Assembly (NCBI GenBank): GCA_012960835.1 | Contig: DUAL01000148.1 | Span: 7,829-26,787 of the forward strand | Length of the DNA stretch: 18,959 bases | Direction of reading: 5' to 3' | DNA from: Flavobacteriales bacterium | GTDB lineage: Bacteria; Bacteroidota; Bacteroidia; Flavobacteriales; BACL11 | Part shown: piece by piece, positions 1-8,544 of the stretch | Layout: the number at the start of each line of letters is the position of its first letter | Position numbering within the stretch: position 1 is the first letter of the stretch | Notes under the pieces: generated by a model | Databases searched by the model: none | Seen by the model: only the letters and a program-made list of their open reading frames with translations | What the model was told of the DNA's origin: nothing | Translations under genes and position numbers: made by a program

Positions 1-1574
1 ACTATGGCTTTCCAGCCTGGTCCTCCAGGAACAGTTTTTTTATAGAAACTAAGCAATACTTCTTTATCCTCAGCAGGAGTAGCAAAAGTTACCACAAGCC
101 AAACAACAGTAGTAATCAGCACTACCATAGGGAATTTCATATACTCTGGCATTAAAGCAGTTTCACCAAATAGTACAGAAGACACTACTTCCATATTGAA
201 TAATACCGAAACAATTCCTGAAACAAAAATGGCGGAAATTTCACTCCAAGCATTTATCCTCCACCAAAACCATCTGAGGATAAAAATGAGCCCTGTTCCT
301 GCACCAAACATCAGGATAAAATCAAACAATTGCAAAGCATTAGTAAGCATCAAAGCCAAAGCAGCAGATGCTAAAAACAAAATAACGGTAGCAAAACGCC
401 CTACATTTACCTTTTGTTTTTCAGTAGCGCTAGGATTAATTTGTTGTGTGTAAAAATCATTCACAATATAAGATGCACCCCAATTCAAATGCGTAGAAAT
501 AGTGGACATATAAGCTGCAATTAAAGAAGCCAAAACTAAGCCCAACAATCCAGTTGGCAATTTAGTAAGCATAGCCGAATAGGCTAAATCATGTCCTAAC
601 TTATCCTCACTCACAGCCGGAAAGGCTTCTTGAATACTTGCAATATCAGGAAAAACAACTAGTGATGCCAAAGCCACCAAAATCCAAGGCCAAGGGCGCA
701 AAGCATAATGCATAATATTAAAAAAGAAAGTTGCTCCAATCGCATGATTTTCATCTTTTGCTGCTAACATTCTTTGGGCAATATAACCCCCTCCACCCGG
801 TTCAGCACCCGGATACCAAGCGCTCCACCACTGCACAGCAAGGGGAATAATCAAGAGCATAATTAATTGTTCGGTATTGCTAAAATCAGGCAACATGGAA
901 ATTTTATCAGCAACATTAGGGTGTGTAATTAAAGCTTGAATTCCTCCTATTTCTGGGATATTCACTAAATAATAAGCTGCACCAATAGAGCCTGCCATAG
1001 CTACAAAAAAGAGAAGAAAATCAGTATATACAACTCCCTTAAAACCACCCATTGTACTGAACACCACTGTAATTGCACCCGCAATTCCAATTGTTTCAAA
1101 AGCAGTAAGCCCCAACATTACTTGCCCTATTTTTATAGCTGCCAAGGATATTCCTCCCATAGCCAAGACATTAAAAATCACGCCTAAATAAAGGGCTCTA
1201 AATCCTCTTAAGAATTTTGCAGGCTTTCCTGAATACCTAAGTTCATAAAATTCTATATCGGTATTTACATTGGATTTTCTCCAGAGTTTTGCATAAACAA
1301 AAACGGTTAATAATCCTGTAAGTAGAAATACCCACCACACCCAGTTTCCTGCCACTCCATTATTCCGAACAATATCAGTTACTAGGTTGGGCGTGTCGGT
1401 AGAAAAAGTGGTTGCCACCATGGAAAGCCCTAATAACCACCAAGGCATATTTCGCCCAGAAAGAAAAAATTCAGAAGCGTTTTTCCCTGATTTTTTGGAG
1501 ACAATAATACCAATCAGTAAAGTTAAAAGTAAAAAAGAAATGATGATAATCCAGTCGAGATTTGCGATATCCAT
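1..1574 (-). CDS. Sodium/solute symporter (SSS family), C-terminus outside window
   Basis: Secondary transporter of the sodium:solute symporter family in the inner membrane, coupling Na+ entry to uptake of an organic solute; the substrate cannot be read from sequence. Reading down from the ATG at 1574 gives an uninterrupted frame of about 524 residues that is still open at the left edge, so the 3' end is missing. It is strongly hydrophobic with many membrane segments. The first helix (residues 8-25) is followed by the loop FLSGRNMPWWLLGLSMVATT (37-56) and STDTPN (58-63), typical of the family near helix 1-2. The helix-8 motif MSTIST (about 354-359) corresponds to the Ser-Thr pair that binds the second sodium ion in PutP-like members. 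No regulatory kinase domain is fused in the visible part. It is divergent from the RNA methyltransferase gene, with 63 bases between the starts. Family assignment is firm. Confidence 0.93.
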   Translation of the reverse strand, partial: MDIANLDWIIIISFLLLTLLIGIIVSKKSGKNASEFFLSGRNMPWWLLGLSMVATTFSTDTPNLVTDIVRNNGVAGNWVWWVFLLTGLLTVFVYAKLWRKSNVNTDIEFYELRYSGKPAKFLRGFRALYLGVIFNVLAMGGISLAAIKIGQVMLGLTAFETIGIAGAITVVFSTMGGFKGVVYTDFLLFFVAMAGSIGAAYYLVNIPEIGGIQALITHPNVADKISMLPDFSNTEQLIMLLIIPLAVQWWSAWYPGAEPGGGGYIAQRMLAAKDENHAIGATFFFNIMHYALRPWPWILVALASLVVFPDIASIQEAFPAVSEDKLGHDLAYSAMLTKLPTGLLGLVLASLIAAYMSTISTHLNWGASYIVNDFYTQQINPSATEKQKVNVGRFATVILFLASAALALMLTNALQLFDFILMFGAGTGLIFILRWFWWRINAWSEISAIFVSGIVSVLFNMEVVSSVLFGETALMPEYMKFPMVVLITTVVWLVVTFATPAEDKEVLLSFYKKTVPGGPGWKAI

Positions 1575-1592
1575 AAGCGAAAATAATTTGAA

Positions 1593-1600
1593 CAAATCTA
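1593..1600 (-). promoter_or_regulatory. Bacteroidota -7 promoter box for the symporter
   Basis: On the minus strand the sequence TAGATTTG fits the Bacteroidota -7 consensus TAnnTTTG exactly and ends 18 bases before the symporter ATG at 1574. A second, weaker match (TATTTTCG, 1578-1585) lies only 3 bases before the same ATG. No convincing -33 TTTG element at the usual 19-21 base spacing was found. The call rests on the match and position alone. Confidence 0.5.
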
Positions 1601-1625
1601 AGGAAATCTTTCAGGTAATAAGCAT

Positions 1626-1633
1626 TACATTTG
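1626..1633 (+). promoter_or_regulatory. -7 promoter box abutting the RNA methyltransferase start
   Basis: TACATTTG matches the TAnnTTTG -7 consensus exactly and ends just 4 bases before the ATG at 1638. Transcription would then begin at or within a base or two of the start codon, giving a leaderless message. The -33 element is not clear. A chance match is possible in such AT-rich DNA. Confidence 0.45.
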
Positions 1634-1637
1634 CCGA

Positions 1638-2795
1638 ATGAAAAATGATAATTTTTACATGCTAGCCAAAACTATGTTTGGCTTAGAAGAAATATTGGCT
1701 GAAGAACTTAGGAAATTGGGGGCACAGAATGTGAAACCCATGAACAGAGCCGTAAGTTTTAAAGGAGATAAAGGTTTTATGTACAAAGCAAATCTGAACC
1801 TAAGAACTGCCCTTAGAGTTTTAAAACCTATTGCGCACTTTCAAGCACATGATGAAAAAGAATTGTACCGTAAATTATGTGAAATTGATTGGACTGAAAT
1901 CTTTGATTTAGATGCCACTTTCGCCACTCATGCCACTACACATTCCGAGGTTTTTACCCATAGTAAATATGCTTCATTAGTAATGAAAGATGCAATTGCG
2001 GATACCTTCAGAAAGAAATTTGACAAACGCCCAGATGTTGATCCTGAAATACCAGATGTGAGTATTAACTTACATATTGCAAAACATACTTGTACTGTTT
2101 CACTAGATAGTTCAGGAGAATCATTACATAAAAGAGGATATAAATCGGATGCAGTAATTGCCCCAATGAATGAAGTGCTAGCTGCAGGATTAATCCTATT
2201 AAGTGATTGGAATAGAATTGCTAATTTTCATGACCCTATGTGTGGAAGTGGAACTTTATTAATTGAAGCAGCACTTATTGCGCACAATATACCTGTTAAT
2301 ATTTTCAGAGATAAATTCGGATTTGAAAGCTGGAAAGATTTTGATGAAGAACTTTGGGAAATGATTAAAGAGGTTTCTCTAGAAAAGGAAACACATTATT
2401 ACGGGAAAATAACAGGGAGTGATAATTTCCAGAAAGCAGTACGCATTAGCCGAGAAAATATTGACAATGCGTTAATGTATGATAATATTAAAGTTACAAA
2501 AGCTGACTTTTTTGAAACTGAAGTAGAACCCGGAACTTTTGTACTGTTTAATCCTCCTTATGGAGAACGAATAGATTTAGGCGTAAATGATTTCTATGAA
2601 AAAGTAGGAACTACTTTAAAACATCAATATAAGGGATGTAGTATTTGGATCATTTCTTCAGAGATTGAAAACATGAAGTTTATTGGCTTACGCCCTTCAC
2701 GAAAAATAAGAGTAATGAACGGAAAACTAGATTGTAGCTTCCGTAAGTTTGAAGTGTATGAAGGGAGTAAGAAAGCCAAAAAACAACAAGATTAA
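1638..2795 (+). CDS. THUMP domain class I SAM-dependent RNA methyltransferase (RlmL-N/YpsC-like)
   Basis: Predicted cytoplasmic RNA (probably 23S rRNA) N2-guanine-type methyltransferase of 385 residues. An N-terminal THUMP RNA-binding region spans roughly residues 45-155. A Rossmann-type methyltransferase domain follows, with the SAM-binding loop DPMCGSGT near residues 199-206 and the catalytic motif IV NPPYGER starting at about 305, the form used by methyltransferases acting on exocyclic amines. The E. coli relative RlmKL is a fusion of about 700 residues; here only the RlmL-type half is present, the usual single-domain form outside gammaproteobacteria. Such proteins are often mislabelled as N6-adenine DNA methylases. 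The ATG at 1638 is the first Met of the conserved N-terminus (FYMLAKTMFGLEEILAEEL). The last 10 residues are Lys-rich. It converges on the SPOR outer-membrane gene across a terminator. The exact target base cannot be told from sequence. Confidence 0.92.
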   Translation: MKNDNFYMLAKTMFGLEEILAEELRKLGAQNVKPMNRAVSFKGDKGFMYKANLNLRTALRVLKPIAHFQAHDEKELYRKLCEIDWTEIFDLDATFATHATTHSEVFTHSKYASLVMKDAIADTFRKKFDKRPDVDPEIPDVSINLHIAKHTCTVSLDSSGESLHKRGYKSDAVIAPMNEVLAAGLILLSDWNRIANFHDPMCGSGTLLIEAALIAHNIPVNIFRDKFGFESWKDFDEELWEMIKEVSLEKETHYYGKITGSDNFQKAVRISRENIDNALMYDNIKVTKADFFETEVEPGTFVLFNPPYGERIDLGVNDFYEKVGTTLKHQYKGCSIWIISSEIENMKFIGLRPSRKIRVMNGKLDCSFRKFEVYEGSKKAKKQQD

Positions 2796-2823
2796 TTTTC
2801 AGAGAAACTAGCTAAAAATAAAA

Positions 2824-2843
2824 AAGCCCGCAATTGCGGGCTT
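2824..2843. terminator. Bidirectional intrinsic terminator
   Basis: A perfect palindrome with core GCCCGCAATTGCGGGC (2826-2841), extended by AA/TT on each side, lies between two convergent genes. A run of A residues on its left gives a U tract for minus-strand transcripts, and the T-rich CTTCTCTTTT on its right serves the plus strand. The GC-rich stem stands out in AT-rich surroundings. It should end both the methyltransferase (stop at 2795) and the outer-membrane protein gene (stop at 2865). Confidence 0.93.
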
Positions 2844-2864
2844 CTCTTTTCCATTATCTGTTAA

Positions 2865-4919
2865 TTACTCTGAAAGAGTTTTAGCGTTTTGAATAGATAT
2901 TTGCTTGCCATCCAAAAGTGGTTTTACAAAAGCATCATTAAAGCCGGCTGTTTTCACCTCTTGTAATCTTGTATTGGCAGCAGCATAATCGTTATAAGTT
3001 CCTGCATAGTATCGGTATAATTTGGAGTTATTGATATTCTCTTTTACAACCTCTCCAATTTTTGTCATTTTTGCTAATACATTAGCTGGTACATTTTCTT
3101 TATAAACCCCTATTTGCACTACATATTCTACATTTGGTTTTACCTCTTTTTTCTCCACTTTTGGAGTTGCTACTTTAGAGGTGTTTCTTCTTGGTAACTT
3201 CCCATTTACTGCTCTTATTGCAGCATACAAACCAATCTTTTTTCCATCTTTAAATGCCACTACAAATGAACCTTCAAATCCTCTTAAAAGCATATTATTC
3301 TGCTGCTCAACCGCATCTTTATAATCAGTATAAGAACCAGTAAAATACCTTGTAAAACCATCATTAGAGGTAAACGAAATCACATTAGGAACCCCTTTGA
3401 AAATATCTTTTGACAACACTACTTTATACGCTCCAATTTGCACTCTGAAAGTAATTTTACCTACCGAACTTTTTACTTCCTTTTTTGGATCTTCTTCTTT
3501 TAATTCTTCCACCTCATTGGTTTGCTCAGTTGCGGCAACCGTCTCTTCTGTAGTTTCTTCCTCTTTTGCTACTTCTTCTTTTTTCGGAACTACTGGTGTA
3601 GGAGGTGTAGGACTATAAAGAGTAACCACTCCATCTTCTACCTCTACAATCTCAGTATCGTCCATTCCTTCATTCAGTTCTAATTGGGTTTGTCGGTTTA
3701 TTGCCTTATCAAAACTACCATAAGAACCAACAGAATAAACAACCATTCCGTCATCTTGCAACAAACTTTCCAAATCCTCAAAACTCAGAAATTTATTAAT
3801 CACATTTGCAGGAACATCATCTCGGTATTCTCCGAGCATAACAGCAAATCGTTTTCCTTGTATTTTGGTATCTATTGAAGGTATGTCATTTACAATATTA
3901 TAAGCATTTGCCTTTGCAATAAGGTATTCATTTATCGATTTAAACTCATCTTTTGAAATCTCATTTTCGTTATAAACATTAGCGTATTCTCTACTAGCAG
4001 CATTGAATTTGCTATACATACTTTTGGATTGCTCATCTGTAAGTTGCGCCCCTTTTTCGTTTACAATTGCTCCTCTTGGCGTGTTTGCTTCTTCATCAAT
4101 ATAATTTGGAATCCCATCTTTATCATCATCAATTGGGCAACCATTCGCATCCACTTTCACTCCTTCAGGAGTTTCCGGGCAATAATCATCAATATCTGCA
4201 ATCAAATCGCCATCCGAATCTTCCACATCTAATGCTTTGAAATTCACTTCAGCATAAAAACGTTGATCGGAATATGGTCTTGCTTTTCTTGGTTTTGGGG
4301 TAAACAAATCGTAATGAACAGTAAAGGTAGTCACTAAAAAGTTATCACTTGCCCCTTCTTCCACTCCATCAATCATATCTGTGAGGGTATAATGATAACG
4401 CAAACCCATATCCAAACCTATTCTTTCAGAAACATCAAGCATTACTCCAATTCCCATTGGAATGGCTATAGCAGTTTCCGTTTTTCGGCTTTCGGTTTTG
4501 AAATTTAAAAGTTCTCCACCAATCGATAAGAATGGGGTTAGTTTTGAATTCTGAGAAATATTATTAAAACTGTATCTTAATCCCAATCCAGCAGTTTTTA
4601 CATCTGAACTAAATGATGCACCATCATCACTATTTATACTCTCATCTTCATTTAAACTTCCATTTCCAATCAAAAATGTTAAATCTAAATTATCAGTAAG
4701 ATTCATTTTTGCGCCAAAATGATAACCTTGATTTCCCATTAAAAAGTTCTTTTTAGGTCCTACAATATCTCCTTTAAAAAGATAAGAGCCCGTACCAAAA
4801 GAAAGCATTGGTTGGAAAGGGGCTTTTACCTTATCATCAGGATATCCATCCTGAGCAAATGAATTAACACTACATAAAATAAGGGTGGCTACAAAAAGCC
4901 TGAAAAGTGATTTCGTCAT
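2865..4919 (-). CDS. Outer-membrane beta-barrel protein with TSP3 repeats and three SPOR-like repeats
   Basis: Predicted outer-membrane protein of 684 residues. A signal peptide (about 1-23, ending SFAQ) is followed by an OmpA-like beta-barrel region (about 30-205), with typical alternating strands such as LSFGTGSYLFKGDI and GLGLRYSFNN. Residues about 232-275 hold Asp-rich thrombospondin type 3 calcium-binding repeats (DSDGDLIADIDDYCP, DDDKDGIPNYIDE). The periplasmic part then carries three related SPOR-like units at about 355-435, 487-565 and 598-675, opening VMLGEYRDDVP, VQIGAYK and VQIGVYKENVP. A Pro/Glu/Lys-rich linker (about 440-480) separates the first from the other two. SPOR domains in known proteins bind denuded peptidoglycan, so the protein may tether the outer membrane to the wall; that is inference. 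The classical OmpA C-terminal domain is absent. It sits alone between the terminator and the LOG gene. The family is recognisable as an architecture, but I know no specific name. Confidence 0.82.
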   Translation of the reverse strand: MTKSLFRLFVATLILCSVNSFAQDGYPDDKVKAPFQPMLSFGTGSYLFKGDIVGPKKNFLMGNQGYHFGAKMNLTDNLDLTFLIGNGSLNEDESINSDDGASFSSDVKTAGLGLRYSFNNISQNSKLTPFLSIGGELLNFKTESRKTETAIAIPMGIGVMLDVSERIGLDMGLRYHYTLTDMIDGVEEGASDNFLVTTFTVHYDLFTPKPRKARPYSDQRFYAEVNFKALDVEDSDGDLIADIDDYCPETPEGVKVDANGCPIDDDKDGIPNYIDEEANTPRGAIVNEKGAQLTDEQSKSMYSKFNAASREYANVYNENEISKDEFKSINEYLIAKANAYNIVNDIPSIDTKIQGKRFAVMLGEYRDDVPANVINKFLSFEDLESLLQDDGMVVYSVGSYGSFDKAINRQTQLELNEGMDDTEIVEVEDGVVTLYSPTPPTPVVPKKEEVAKEEETTEETVAATEQTNEVEELKEEDPKKEVKSSVGKITFRVQIGAYKVVLSKDIFKGVPNVISFTSNDGFTRYFTGSYTDYKDAVEQQNNMLLRGFEGSFVVAFKDGKKIGLYAAIRAVNGKLPRRNTSKVATPKVEKKEVKPNVEYVVQIGVYKENVPANVLAKMTKIGEVVKENINNSKLYRYYAGTYNDYAAANTRLQEVKTAGFNDAFVKPLLDGKQISIQNAKTLSE

Positions 4920-4977
4920 TATTCGTTTTTTTTACAGCCGTAAAAATACTAAAAAAATCAGAAAGGAATTAGATATT

Positions 4978-5688
4978 CTAAAAATTAGGTTTTAAAGTGT
5001 ATTTATTATAGAACTCATCTATAATCGCTACTGCCTGTTTTGGACTATTAACAATGTTAATTAAATGCAAATCTTTCGGACTGATATTTTTCTCTTTGCT
5101 TAGCATGGTTTCCTTGATCCAACCTATTAGCCCTTCCCAATAAGTTTTGCCCACTAGTACAATTGGAAATTTGCCAATTTTCCCAGTTTGTATAAGTGTA
5201 ATTGCTTCAAATAATTCGTCTAAAGTGCCAACTCCACCCGGTAATACGATAAATCCTTGTGCATATTTTACAAACATTACTTTTCTAACAAAGAAATAAT
5301 CAAAGTTGATGAGTTTATCAGCATCAATATAAGGGTTAGCAGATTGCTCAAATGGTAATTCAATATTCAATCCAACCGATTTTCCAGCACCTCTTTTTGC
5401 TCCTTTATTTGCCGCTTCCATAATTCCAGGGCCTCCTCCAGTAATTACACCATAACCCGCTTGGGTTAATAAAAATGCAATTTCTTCTGCTTGTTTATAA
5501 TATTCATTATCTGGTTTTGTTCTAGCTGAACCAAACACAGAAACACAAGGCCCTATTTTTGACATGGTATCAAACCCTTCCACAAACTCCGACATGATTT
5601 TAAATATTTGCCATGAATCGGATGTTTTTATTGCATTCCAATTTTTTTCTTTAAATGCCCTTCTAATCTTTTTTTCTTGTTTATTCAT
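4978..5688 (-). CDS. LOG-family Rossmann protein (TIGR00730-type nucleoside monophosphate phosphoribohydrolase)
   Basis: Cytoplasmic protein of 236 residues in the LOG ('lonely guy') family. Characterised members hydrolyse N6-modified adenosine monophosphates (cytokinin nucleotides) or purine/pyrimidine monophosphates to base plus ribose 5-phosphate. Visible family marks are the Rossmann start VSVFGSAR (49-56), the loop GGGPGIMEAAN (84-94), the RK pair after FFV (135-136) and the signature PGGVGTLDE (150-158), which holds the catalytic Glu. Old annotations call such proteins lysine decarboxylases, but they lack the PLP fold. The N-terminus carries about 40 extra charged residues (KKIRRAFKEKNW) before the fold, as in many bacterial homologues. 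It lies 33 bases downstream of uvrA with its own promoter-like box, so it may be expressed both from that and by read-through. The substrate is not predictable. Confidence 0.9.
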   Translation of the reverse strand: MNKQEKKIRRAFKEKNWNAIKTSDSWQIFKIMSEFVEGFDTMSKIGPCVSVFGSARTKPDNEYYKQAEEIAFLLTQAGYGVITGGGPGIMEAANKGAKRGAGKSVGLNIELPFEQSANPYIDADKLINFDYFFVRKVMFVKYAQGFIVLPGGVGTLDELFEAITLIQTGKIGKFPIVLVGKTYWEGLIGWIKETMLSKEKNISPKDLHLINIVNSPKQAVAIIDEFYNKYTLKPNF

Positions 5689-5707
5689 ATTCTTAATTAA
5701 TATATCA

Positions 5708-5715
5708 CAAATATA
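5708..5715 (-). promoter_or_regulatory. -7 promoter box for the LOG-family gene
   Basis: The minus strand reads TATATTTG, an exact TAnnTTTG match, within the 33-base gap between the uvrA stop and the LOG-family ATG at 5688, with 19 bases between the box and that ATG. A TTTG at 5740-5743 inside the uvrA 3' end could be the -33 element, but its spacing (24 bases) is longer than usual. Confidence 0.5.
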
Positions 5716-5721
5716 ATGATT

Positions 5722-8541
5722 TTATACCAATTCTCTTTTCAAATATTCTCCTGTAAAACTCTTCTTGCATTTTACTATTTCTTCTGGTGTTCCGTTACAA
5801 ATAATCTCGCCTCCTTTTGCGCCTCCTTCTGGCCCCATATCAATGATATAATCTGCCACTTTTATCACATCCATATTGTGTTCAATAATTAATACCGTAT
5901 TCCCTTTATTTACCAATTTCTGAATTACATCCAAAAAAACTTTTACATCATGGAAATGCAAACCAGTAGTTGGTTCGTCTAAAATATAAAAGGTTTTTCC
6001 TGTATTTTTTTTTGAAAGCTCTGCCGCCAATTTTATCCTTTGTGCTTCCCCACCAGAAAGTGTTGTGGAGGATTGCCCCAAAGCAATATAGCCCAAACCC
6101 ACATCTTGAAGTGTTTTTATTTTTCGGTAAATAGCTGGAATGGATTTGAAAAATTCTACCGATTGGTTAATGGTCATACTTAATACATCCGCAATCGATT
6201 TTCCTTTGTATCTAATTTCCAAAGTTTCCCGATTATACCGCTTTCCATTACAAAGCTCACAATGCACCAATACATCAGGTAAGAAATTCATTTCAATGGT
6301 TTTTAATCCTGCCCCTTCACAATTTTCGCATCTTCCGCCTTTTACATTAAAGGAGTATCGCCCTACTTTATACCCTCTTATTTTTGATTCCGGCATATTG
6401 GCATATAAGTTCCTGATATGGGAAAATACGCCTGTATAAGTTGCTGGGTTTGACCTTGGCGTTCTGCCAATTGGAGACTGGTCCACCTCAATCACTTTGT
6501 CAATATTTTCTACCCCTTTTATTTTATCGTATGGCAAAGGTTTTTTTACTCCTCTATAAAAATATTTATTGAGAATGGGATAAAGTGTTTCGTTAATAAG
6601 GGTAGATTTTCCACTTCCTGAAACACCAGTAACGCAAGCAAAAACACCTAATGGGATTTTTAAATCTACCGATTTCAAGTTATGCCCTTTTGCCCCAAAT
6701 AATTGTAAAGTTTTCCCATTTTCCTTTCTCCTTTTTGGGACTTCTATTTTTAGTTGTTTTTTTAAGTATCTGGCTGTTAGATTTTTATTTTTTAGAATTT
6801 TTTTTAAGCTCCCTTTTGCAACAATTTCCCCTCCATGGATTCCTGCTTCCGGACCTAAATCTACAATAAAGTCGGAAGATTCAATCATGTCCTTATCGTG
6901 CTCCACAACAATTATTGAGTTACCAATATCACGCAAGTTTTTTAAGGAACTAATCAGTTTTTGATTGTCCTTTTGATGCAAACCAATACTTGGCTCATCT
7001 AAAATATAAAGCACATTAGTTAGTTGTGCCCCTATTTGAGTAGCCAAACGAATTCGTTGGGCTTCCCCACCAGAAAGTGATTTTGAACTTCTATTTAATG
7101 AAAGATAGGAAAGACCAACATCCAAAATAAATTGCATCCTTTTCTTTAATTCCTTAATGATGTGTTTAGCAATAATCTTTTGATTATTATTTAGTTGCTG
7201 CTCAATAATATCAAGCCAAAGGGAAAAAGCAGAAATATCCATAGCGGTAAGTTGATGAATACTATATTCGCCCACCTTATAATGCATGGATTCTTTGTTT
7301 AAGCGACTCCCCTCACAGTTATCGCAAATAAAGTCTGTCATATAATTACTCGCCCATCTTTCAATCGATTTTACATAACTGAGCTTTGCTTGCTCTTTTA
7401 TAAAATTAAAGATGCCATCAAAATGTAATTTGTATATTTTTGATACACCAATGCTTTTTAATTTTACAGAAAAAGTGCCCGTTTCTCCATAAAAAATAGC
7501 ATGCATCCCAGCTTTACTGATTTTTGACATAGGTGTACTTAATGTAAAATTGTATTTTTTACCAATTACTTCCAATTGCTTTGTTATCCAATCCGATTTT
7601 CGGTTAGCTATTGGCGCAATTGCCCCTTGATTGATGCTTTTTCTTTTCTCTGGAATTACCTTCAGTTCATCTACTTCTTTTAAGATTCCTATTCCGTTAC
7701 AATGCTTACAAGCCCCTTTTGGAGAATTAAATGAAAAAGAATTGGGTTCAGGGGTTTTGTATGCTATTCCAGTTGTAGGGCACATCAAGTCTCTACTGAA
7801 ATATCGTGGAGAGTTTGTCTGCTTTTCCAGAACCATCATCACGCCATCTCCGTCTTTTAGTGCTTGCATTAAAGATGTTAGAATTCTTTTTTTATTATCC
7901 TTATTTACTTTTAATCGGTCAATTACAATTTCAATATCATGGGTTTTATAGCGGTTTAATTTTAGCCCAGGAGTTATTTCAATCATCTGCTCATCTACCC
8001 TAACTCTGATAAATCCTTTTCTTAGAATTTGTGCAAAAAGCTCCCTATAATGTCCTTTCCTGGCTTTTACAATTGGGGCTAAAATACTGATGGATTTTCC
8101 TTTAAATTCTTTTAAGATGAGTTGCAAGATTTGTTTATCCGTGTATTTTACCATTTTCTCGCCTGTTTTGTAGGAATAGGCAATTCCCACACGAGCATAA
8201 AGCAAGCGTAAATAATCGTAGATTTCAGTAATAGTGCCAACTGTCGATCTCGGGTTTTTATTGGTAGTTTTTTGTTCTATGGCAACAACCGGACTAAGAC
8301 CAGTTATTTTGTCTACATCTGGGCGTTCCATATTGCCCAAAAACTGCCTGGCATAAGCATTAAAAGTTTCTAAATATCTTCTTTGTCCTTCTGCATGAAT
8401 TGTATCAAAAGCAAGAGATGATTTTCCACTTCCACTTAATCCTGTAAAAACCACCAATTTGTTTCTTGGAATTTCTAAATCAATGTTTTTCAAGTTATGG
8501 ACTCTTGCTCCATAAATGTTAATACTGTCTTGCTTTGTCAT
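5722..8541 (-). CDS. uvrA: UvrA, excinuclease ABC subunit A
   Basis: DNA damage sensor of nucleotide excision repair. It dimerises, loads UvrB on lesions and belongs to the ABC ATPase superfamily without membrane segments. It has 939 residues, essentially the E. coli length (940). Two ATPase modules are visible: Walker A GLSGSGKSS (34-42) with signature LSGGEAQRIRLA (about 487-498), and Walker A GVSGSGKST (about 636-645) with signature LSGGEAQRIKLA (about 827-838). The C-terminal zinc module is intact (CENC near 736 and CELC about 27 residues on). The first zinc module is degenerate: CPTT at 254-257 in place of CPxC, while its partner pair CKHC (about 277-280) is kept. The start follows the lytic transglycosylase stop by 3 bases. 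As last gene of the rfbC-transglycosylase-uvrA run, it shows no separate promoter. Confidence is very high. Confidence 0.98.
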   Translation of the reverse strand: MTKQDSINIYGARVHNLKNIDLEIPRNKLVVFTGLSGSGKSSLAFDTIHAEGQRRYLETFNAYARQFLGNMERPDVDKITGLSPVVAIEQKTTNKNPRSTVGTITEIYDYLRLLYARVGIAYSYKTGEKMVKYTDKQILQLILKEFKGKSISILAPIVKARKGHYRELFAQILRKGFIRVRVDEQMIEITPGLKLNRYKTHDIEIVIDRLKVNKDNKKRILTSLMQALKDGDGVMMVLEKQTNSPRYFSRDLMCPTTGIAYKTPEPNSFSFNSPKGACKHCNGIGILKEVDELKVIPEKRKSINQGAIAPIANRKSDWITKQLEVIGKKYNFTLSTPMSKISKAGMHAIFYGETGTFSVKLKSIGVSKIYKLHFDGIFNFIKEQAKLSYVKSIERWASNYMTDFICDNCEGSRLNKESMHYKVGEYSIHQLTAMDISAFSLWLDIIEQQLNNNQKIIAKHIIKELKKRMQFILDVGLSYLSLNRSSKSLSGGEAQRIRLATQIGAQLTNVLYILDEPSIGLHQKDNQKLISSLKNLRDIGNSIIVVEHDKDMIESSDFIVDLGPEAGIHGGEIVAKGSLKKILKNKNLTARYLKKQLKIEVPKRRKENGKTLQLFGAKGHNLKSVDLKIPLGVFACVTGVSGSGKSTLINETLYPILNKYFYRGVKKPLPYDKIKGVENIDKVIEVDQSPIGRTPRSNPATYTGVFSHIRNLYANMPESKIRGYKVGRYSFNVKGGRCENCEGAGLKTIEMNFLPDVLVHCELCNGKRYNRETLEIRYKGKSIADVLSMTINQSVEFFKSIPAIYRKIKTLQDVGLGYIALGQSSTTLSGGEAQRIKLAAELSKKNTGKTFYILDEPTTGLHFHDVKVFLDVIQKLVNKGNTVLIIEHNMDVIKVADYIIDMGPEGGAKGGEIICNGTPEEIVKCKKSFTGEYLKRELV

Positions 8542-8544
8542 TTT

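Noticed and set aside
1638..2795. DNA N6-adenine methyltransferase of a restriction-modification system
   Set aside because: NPPYG is shared with DNA methylases, but the THUMP domain and lack of a restriction gene nearby point to RNA as substrate.
4978..5688. Lysine decarboxylase
   Set aside because: The PGGxGTxxE signature and Rossmann loop mark the LOG family; the old decarboxylase label is a known misannotation and no PLP-binding fold is present.
7631..7951. Plus-strand open frames antisense to uvrA
   Set aside because: Low-complexity, hydrophobic shadow translations lying opposite strongly conserved UvrA sequence.
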